9,551 bases of DNA from JANMQK01 sp031370485 (lineage in GTDB: Bacteria; Acidobacteriota; Polarisedimenticolia; Gp22-AA2), in the NCBI GenBank assembly GCA_031370485.1, contig JANMQK010000221.1, forward strand, positions 1 to 9,551, given 5' to 3'. Every line of letters starts with the position of its first letter. The stretch's first letter is position 1. The position numbers and the translations under genes were made by a program. The notes under the pieces are model-generated. The model saw only the letters and a program-made list of their open reading frames with translations. It did not search any database and had not been told where the DNA came from. Positions 5,983 to 9,551 of the stretch are shown in pieces.

Positions 5983-8685
5983 TCACGGACAGGCGGGCGA
6001 CGACCTCGGGACCCCATGGCTGTCGGTTCCCCACGATGTTGTTCCACAGGCGTTCCTGGCGCGCACGAAATAGTAAACCCCCGTGTTCACGGGCAACGCT
6101 CCCTCGTCGGTGGTTGTCGACGTGGTGAGGCCGCATGCGAGGGCCGCAGAGGCGCCCGTGCCGGCGGCCCTCAGGCCGGCCAGGTCGCCGGTGGCGACAT
6201 CGTACGCCGTACCCTGCCCGGCGGATCCCGTCTGGCTCGGCCAGGCAAGCGCCGCTCCGTCCACTCCCGCCGGCTCGATGAGAAGCGGGGTCACTAGCAC
6301 AGGGGGCGCGAATGTTCCGGGGTCGGCCAGCGCGCAATCATGATTATTGTCAACACCATCCCCGTCGCCATCCGCGACGGGCAGTTGATTGAGATCGTAG
6401 GAGTAGATTGAGCGGCCATGAGTGCCTGCGAACAGGGTGCGGCCCGGCGCGTGGAGCGCCAGATCCATCACCACCAGGTAGGGCATGCCCGAGCCGAGGA
6501 ATGACCACGTCACTCCGCCGTCGTCGCTCATGTGGGCTCCCAGGTCGCTCCCCGCGAAGAGCCGGCCCCGCCAGGCCGGATCGGGGACGATCGTGTTGAC
6601 GGGGACCTGGGGCAGAGTGCCGCCCAGGTCCATCCAGGTCGCACCGAGGTCACGGGTTACCCGCACGTACGGCAGCCTGTCTCCCTGCCGGAACCCGGTC
6701 ACCGTCAGGTAGGCGGCGCTCGCCTCGAATGGGTCGCAGGCGATGTCGGTGACCCAGTAGGCGGTCCCCGGTGGATTCACCTGTGTCCAGCTGGTCCCGG
6801 CGTTGTCCGTGACCCAGACGTTCCCGTCGTCGGTGCCCGCCCACAGGATCCGGGTGTCCACCGGCGACACGCTCACCACGGTGACGGTGCCTCGGATCAG
6901 GTCCTGCAGGTGGTCGAACCGGTTGCGCCAGTCAGGGTCCCCCGACACGTCGGGCCCCGGGCCCGGCCCGCCGGTCAGGTCCGGACTGATGGAGATCCAG
7001 GACAACGCACGGTCGGTCGACCGGTAGACCCGCTGGGCTCCGGTGTAGAGGATGCTCGGCACCACCGGATCCATCGTCAGGGGGCTGTTCCAGTTGGCCC
7101 GCTCAGTGCCCGGAATCCCGGTCGTCGCAATCGTGAAGCCACTGCCTCCGTTGGTCGATCGGAAGATGCTGCCGTACTGGTACTCGGCGTAGACATAGTT
7201 GGAGTTGGTGTAATCCACCACGCACTGGAAGCCGTCGCTGTCCAGCACTCCCTGCCAGTTCGAGACGCCGCCCGTGGTCGTGCGCAGGACCCCGTTGTCC
7301 TGGGAGCCCGCGAAACGCCTGTTCGGCTGCAGGCGGTCGATCCCCAGGCCGTAAATCTGTGTGATCGGCAATGTCACGGCATGGAACCACGATGAGCCGC
7401 CGTTCTTGCTGCGGTAGAAACCGGCGTCATTGCCCGCGATGAGACGTGTGCCCGTGATAATCAGGTCGTGCCAGTCCGGGTGCTCAGACGAGGCGACCCG
7501 CGTGAAGCTCGTGCCGCCGTTGGTGGATCGGAACAGCCCCGAATCGAGAACATAGATCGTGCTGGCGTTGGCCGGGTCGACGCGGATGTTGCCGAAGTAG
7601 TAGCTGAACCCGTTCAGGCTGAGCATGTTGTTGGCCAGGGTCCACGTGTCGCCGGCGTTTATCGACTTGTAGATCCCGAGCAGAAGCCCCTGGCCGTCGA
7701 TGACGAGAGCGTAGACGGTGCTCGGATTCGAAGGAGCGATCGCGATGCCGATCCGCCCGACTTGCGACCCCGACGGCAGGCCTCCCGCTAACCGGGTCCA
7801 GCTGTTGCCCCCGTCCTCAGAGCGGTAGATGGCGCTCGCGGTCCCCCCGATGTACCAGGTCACTCCGAGGCTCTGTCTCTGCCAGATCGCGGCGTAAATG
7901 CGGCTGGTGTTCACCGGGTCGATGGCGATGTCGATGCCCCCCGCGTCGTCGGCGACATACAGCACCTTGTCCCACGTGGAGCCACCGTCGGTCGAGCGAT
8001 AGATGCCCCGGTTCGCGTCCCGGCTGAACCAGTCCCCCCCGGCCGCCACGAAGACCCGCTGCGGGTTCGCGGGATCGATCGCGATCCGCCCAATGCGCCG
8101 CACCTCGGAGAGGCCAAGGTTCACCCAGGTCGCCCCGCCGTCCGTGGTCTTGAACACCCCCTCGCCGTCGTAGGAGAAACCGCCGCCATTGTCCTCACCG
8201 GTCCCGACGTACACGATGCTCGAACTGGCGGGATGCGCGGCGATCGAGCCGATCGAGAGCGCCGTCTGCCCGTCGAAGACAGGATTCCAATTCGTCCCCT
8301 CGTTGGTGGAGACGAACACCCCGCCGTCGGCGCTCCCCAGCCAGAGACGGGTGGAATTGTTCGGATCGACGGCGAGGGCGGTGACCCTCCCCCCGATGTT
8401 GACCGGCCCGACGTTGGTCCAGGCGCCGGCCGTCCGGGTCAGGTATCCCCGGGCGCGCAGATCGTCGAGCGCCCGGGCGCGCACTGCGGGGGGGATGGCC
8501 GCCTGCCCGCTCTGGCGCTGGTCGGTAAACCAGCCGACCGGCAGCCTTCTCATTTCGGACGTGGCCTTGCGGCTCTCTCCGGCCTCGACCTCGTCGCGCG
8601 GAACCCTGCCCGACCCGGCGCAGCCGGCGACCCATACCAGTGCCGCAACGCAGATGGCGAGAGATATCCCCACGCGATGATTCAT
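5983..8685 (-). CDS. Secreted Asp-box (BNR/VPS10-like) beta-propeller lipoprotein with C-terminal Ca-loop and FnIII-like domain
   Basis: About 900 residues from the ATG at 8685. That start puts a compact signal peptide first, ending in WVAGC (lipidated Cys22); the upstream GTG at 8730 would give 15 unnatural extra residues and lies in an inverted repeat. After a short linker, W-x-N-x-GPVNIGGRV opens a propeller of the sortilin/VPS10-like or BNR type. It carries about 13 Asp-box motifs (S/T-x-D/N-x-G-x-T/S-W), for example at residues 126-133, 180-187, 231-238, 289-296, 341-348, 387-394, 426-433, 510-517, 626-633 and 720-727. The blades are followed by DGDGDGVDNNHDC (about 772-784), a thrombospondin-3-like calcium loop, then a fibronectin-III-like tail (YYFVRARNACG). 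Four tail cysteines (784, 851, 880, 899) could form disulfides. No catalytic residues are recognisable, so a carbohydrate- or protein-binding or peptidase-associated surface role is only a guess. It lies 84 bp downstream of the DsbA-like selenoprotein gene, same strand. Confidence 0.85.
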   Translation of the reverse strand: MNHRVGISLAICVAALVWVAGCAGSGRVPRDEVEAGESRKATSEMRRLPVGWFTDQRQSGQAAIPPAVRARALDDLRARGYLTRTAGAWTNVGPVNIGGRVTALAVDPNNSTRLWLGSADGGVFVSTNEGTNWNPVFDGQTALSIGSIAAHPASSSIVYVGTGEDNGGGFSYDGEGVFKTTDGGATWVNLGLSEVRRIGRIAIDPANPQRVFVAAGGDWFSRDANRGIYRSTDGGSTWDKVLYVADDAGGIDIAIDPVNTSRIYAAIWQRQSLGVTWYIGGTASAIYRSEDGGNSWTRLAGGLPSGSQVGRIGIAIAPSNPSTVYALVIDGQGLLLGIYKSINAGDTWTLANNMLSLNGFSYYFGNIRVDPANASTIYVLDSGLFRSTNGGTSFTRVASSEHPDWHDLIITGTRLIAGNDAGFYRSKNGGSSWFHAVTLPITQIYGLGIDRLQPNRRFAGSQDNGVLRTTTGGVSNWQGVLDSDGFQCVVDYTNSNYVYAEYQYGSIFRSTNGGSGFTIATTGIPGTERANWNSPLTMDPVVPSILYTGAQRVYRSTDRALSWISISPDLTGGPGPGPDVSGDPDWRNRFDHLQDLIRGTVTVVSVSPVDTRILWAGTDDGNVWVTDNAGTSWTQVNPPGTAYWVTDIACDPFEASAAYLTVTGFRQGDRLPYVRVTRDLGATWMDLGGTLPQVPVNTIVPDPAWRGRLFAGSDLGAHMSDDGGVTWSFLGSGMPYLVVMDLALHAPGRTLFAGTHGRSIYSYDLNQLPVADGDGDGVDNNHDCALADPGTFAPPVLVTPLLIEPAGVDGAALAWPSQTGSAGQGTAYDVATGDLAGLRAAGTGASAALACGLTTSTTTDEGALPVNTGVYYFVRARNACGTTSWGTDSHGVPRSSPACP

Positions 8686-8697
8686 GGCGGTCAGCAT

Positions 8698-8710
8698 GAC
8701 ATTCGATGTC
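8698..8710. repeat. Short inverted repeat before the propeller gene start
   Basis: GACAT-TCG-ATGTC is a perfect 5-bp-arm inverted repeat 13 bp before the chosen ATG. It could be a small operator or a leader hairpin, but such a short repeat may be chance. Confidence 0.3.
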
Positions 8711-8718
8711 GGGGAGAA

Positions 8719-8737
8719 CGAGCCAGACACCGGCTCG
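8719..8737. repeat. Inverted repeat in the gap between the selenoprotein and propeller genes
   Basis: On the minus strand CGAGCC and GGCTCG are separated by 7 nt, giving a 6-bp stem. Only GTTCTCC follows, with no T-run, so it is at best a weak or non-canonical terminator or an attenuating hairpin. The rest of the 84-bp gap (8686-8769) shows no clear promoter boxes. Confidence 0.3.
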
Positions 8738-8769
8738 GGGACGATCGAAACGTTGCCTGGCGCGGCCCG

Positions 8770-9551
8770 TCAGGGACCGGGTGCGGCCGCGGGGGTGGCT
8801 GCCCCCTGGCCCTTCGCCTTTGCGAGCTCCTCGTCCACCAGTTTCTTGAAGGCTTCGTAAGGCTGCGCGCCCGAAAGGAACCGGCCGTTGATGAACGACG
8901 CCGGCGTACCGCCCGCGCCCACCCGCATCGCTTCGGCGGTCATCTCGTCGATGGACGCTTTGTAGGCGTTGCCGTCCAGGTCCTTGGTGAACTTGTCGAG
9001 GTCGAGCCCGATCGCCTTGGCGTCGTCCAGAATTTTTTCCCGCGTCAGTGATCGGTTCGGTGCCATCATCTTCGCGTGCATTTCCTCGAACTTGCCCTGC
9101 GCGTTGGCCGCCATCGCGGCCTCCGCGGCGATCATCGCCTGGGAGTGCATCGGCAACGGATGCTGCTTGTAGGCGATCCGGACGTCGTCAGGGTAGGCCT
9201 TGAGGAGCTGATCGAGGGTCGGACCGACCCTCACGCAGAACGGTCATTGGTAGTCCATGTAGTGGAGAATCGTGACCTTGGCGGTTTTCGCCCCGACCAC
9301 GGGCGCCTTCCCGAGGGGGATATCGTAGACCTTGTTCGGATCGGGGCCCGCCTCGGCGGCGGCCTGTGGCGGCATCGCGTCGCGGACGCTCTTCCCGACG
9401 GTGAATGCCGGACGGTTCTTGTCCTTCGCCCACTTCAGCTCCTCGTCCACCATCCCCTTGAAGAAGTCGAGCGCCTTCGCGCCGCTCACGTAGCGGCCGT
9501 TCACGAAGGCCGCGGGGGTCCCGGAGGCCCCGATATCCATGGCCTCCTTGG
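8770..9551 (-). CDS. Tandem DsbA/thioredoxin-fold selenoprotein (UPFC active site, Sec encoded by TGA at 9246-9244), N-terminus beyond the window
   Basis: One frame runs from the right edge to TGA at 8770-8772, crossing an internal TGA (9244-9246); 259 codons are visible. Residues 1-35 are the end of a first DsbA-like domain (GTPAAFVNGRYVSGAK, with the cis-Pro loop TP at 11-12). After a linker, a second domain begins KVTILHYMDYQ, then TGA (residue 102), then PFCVRVGPTLDQLL. Relatives read CPFC or CPYC here, so TGA replaces the first, nucleophilic Cys of CxxC. The fold then continues canonically: KQHPLPMHSQAM, AANAQGKFEEMHAKM, GLDLDKF, and GGTPASFINGR with cis-Pro 216, plus an Ala/Pro-rich tail. 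Conservation after the TGA is intact, with no sign of decay. A SECIS-like hairpin follows the TGA at the classic distance. DsbA-family proteins exchange disulfides, normally outside the cytoplasm; the export signal would lie off the window. Selenocysteine is preferred over a nonsense mutation, but homologues have not been compared. Confidence 0.85.
9208..9238 (-). promoter_or_regulatory. Bacterial SECIS-like stem-loop directly after the Sec TGA
   Basis: In RNA, the core at 9232-9214 is GAGGGUCGGUCCGACCCUC. It forms a perfect 7-bp stem with apical loop GGUCC, or 8 bp closing on GUC. The stem starts 11 nt after the UGA and the GGU of the loop falls at +19 to +21. From memory, the E. coli fdhF SECIS has the same 11-nt spacing and a GGUC apical loop. 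A lower CUG/CAG helix (9238-9236 with 9210-9208) extends it across a small internal loop. The bulged U of the E. coli element is not evident. Such elements bind the SelB elongation factor. There is no U-tract, so it is not a terminator. Confidence 0.8.
9244..9246 (-). other. In-frame TGA read as selenocysteine
   Basis: The codon lies between CAA (Gln) and CCG-TTC-TGC (Pro-Phe-Cys), exactly at the catalytic cysteine of the thioredoxin-fold CxxC. A Cys codon TGC differs from it by one base. Coding homology is uninterrupted on both sides in the same frame. Confidence 0.82.

Noticed and set aside
6532..7395. Long plus-strand ORF opposite the propeller gene
   Set aside because: Arg/Pro/Gly/Val-rich antisense shadow typical of GC-rich genes; the minus-strand Asp-box repeats explain the region.
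8233..9051. Long plus-strand ORF spanning the propeller and DsbA genes
   Set aside because: Antisense to two recognisable genes and without family similarity.
9214..9232. Hairpin as a rho-independent terminator
   Set aside because: It lies inside conserved coding sequence and has no following T-run.
9244..9540. Separate short gene ending at the TGA, followed by another gene from GTG 9234
   Set aside because: Both pieces share one frame and together form a single DsbA domain; the second piece alone would lack the start of the fold and its first active-site residue, and has no ribosome binding site.

Overview
The window looks like a GC-rich bacterial chromosome fragment, probably from a soil or sediment lineage or a metagenome-assembled genome. 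The gene mix points most towards Acidobacteriota-like bacteria or similar deep-branching, signalling-rich phyla: a multidomain Ser/Thr kinase–ATPase–TPR protein, a GAF/sigma-54 activator, a large Asp-box beta-propeller lipoprotein with a Ca-loop and Cys-rich tail, and a selenoprotein. The taxonomic guess is an inference with low confidence. There are no tRNA, rRNA, CRISPR or insertion-sequence signals.

Left half, plus strand (1-4544). A reading frame already open at the left edge encodes the last part of a PknB-like kinase domain, then a STAND/AAA ATPase module and a long TPR array. It ends in a single TAG. The very next codon is an ATG in the same frame that begins a GAF – sigma-54 AAA+ – Fis HTH activator. 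This looks like one kinase-to-promoter signalling chain written as two abutting, in-frame cistrons, or one fusion split by a stop codon. Base composition and wobble usage change sharply inside the first gene near 2.3-2.4 kb: AT-richer before, GC-rich after.

Middle, minus strand (4526-5948). A lipoprotein alpha/beta-hydrolase with an EF-hand-like loop overlaps the activator gene tail-to-tail by 19 bp. Its start codon overlaps the stop of an upstream DUF2235 (Tle1-type phospholipase-like) hydrolase. That hydrolase is a remnant: its 5' half, expected to carry the nucleophile motif, is absent, and a 1-base frameshift lies near 5629-5630.

Right part, minus strand (5983-9551). A roughly 900-residue Asp-box (BNR/VPS10-like) propeller lipoprotein lies downstream of a tandem DsbA/thioredoxin-fold protein that runs off the right edge. 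The DsbA-like gene is the most exciting item. What looks like two ORFs is one frame interrupted by TGA exactly at the first Cys of the CPFC active site, giving UPFC. The TGA is followed, after 11 nt, by a perfect hairpin with a GGUC apical loop, the layout of a bacterial SECIS element. I read it as a DsbA-like selenoprotein. It could act in the envelope on disulfides such as those possible in the neighbouring propeller lipoprotein's tail; that link is inference.
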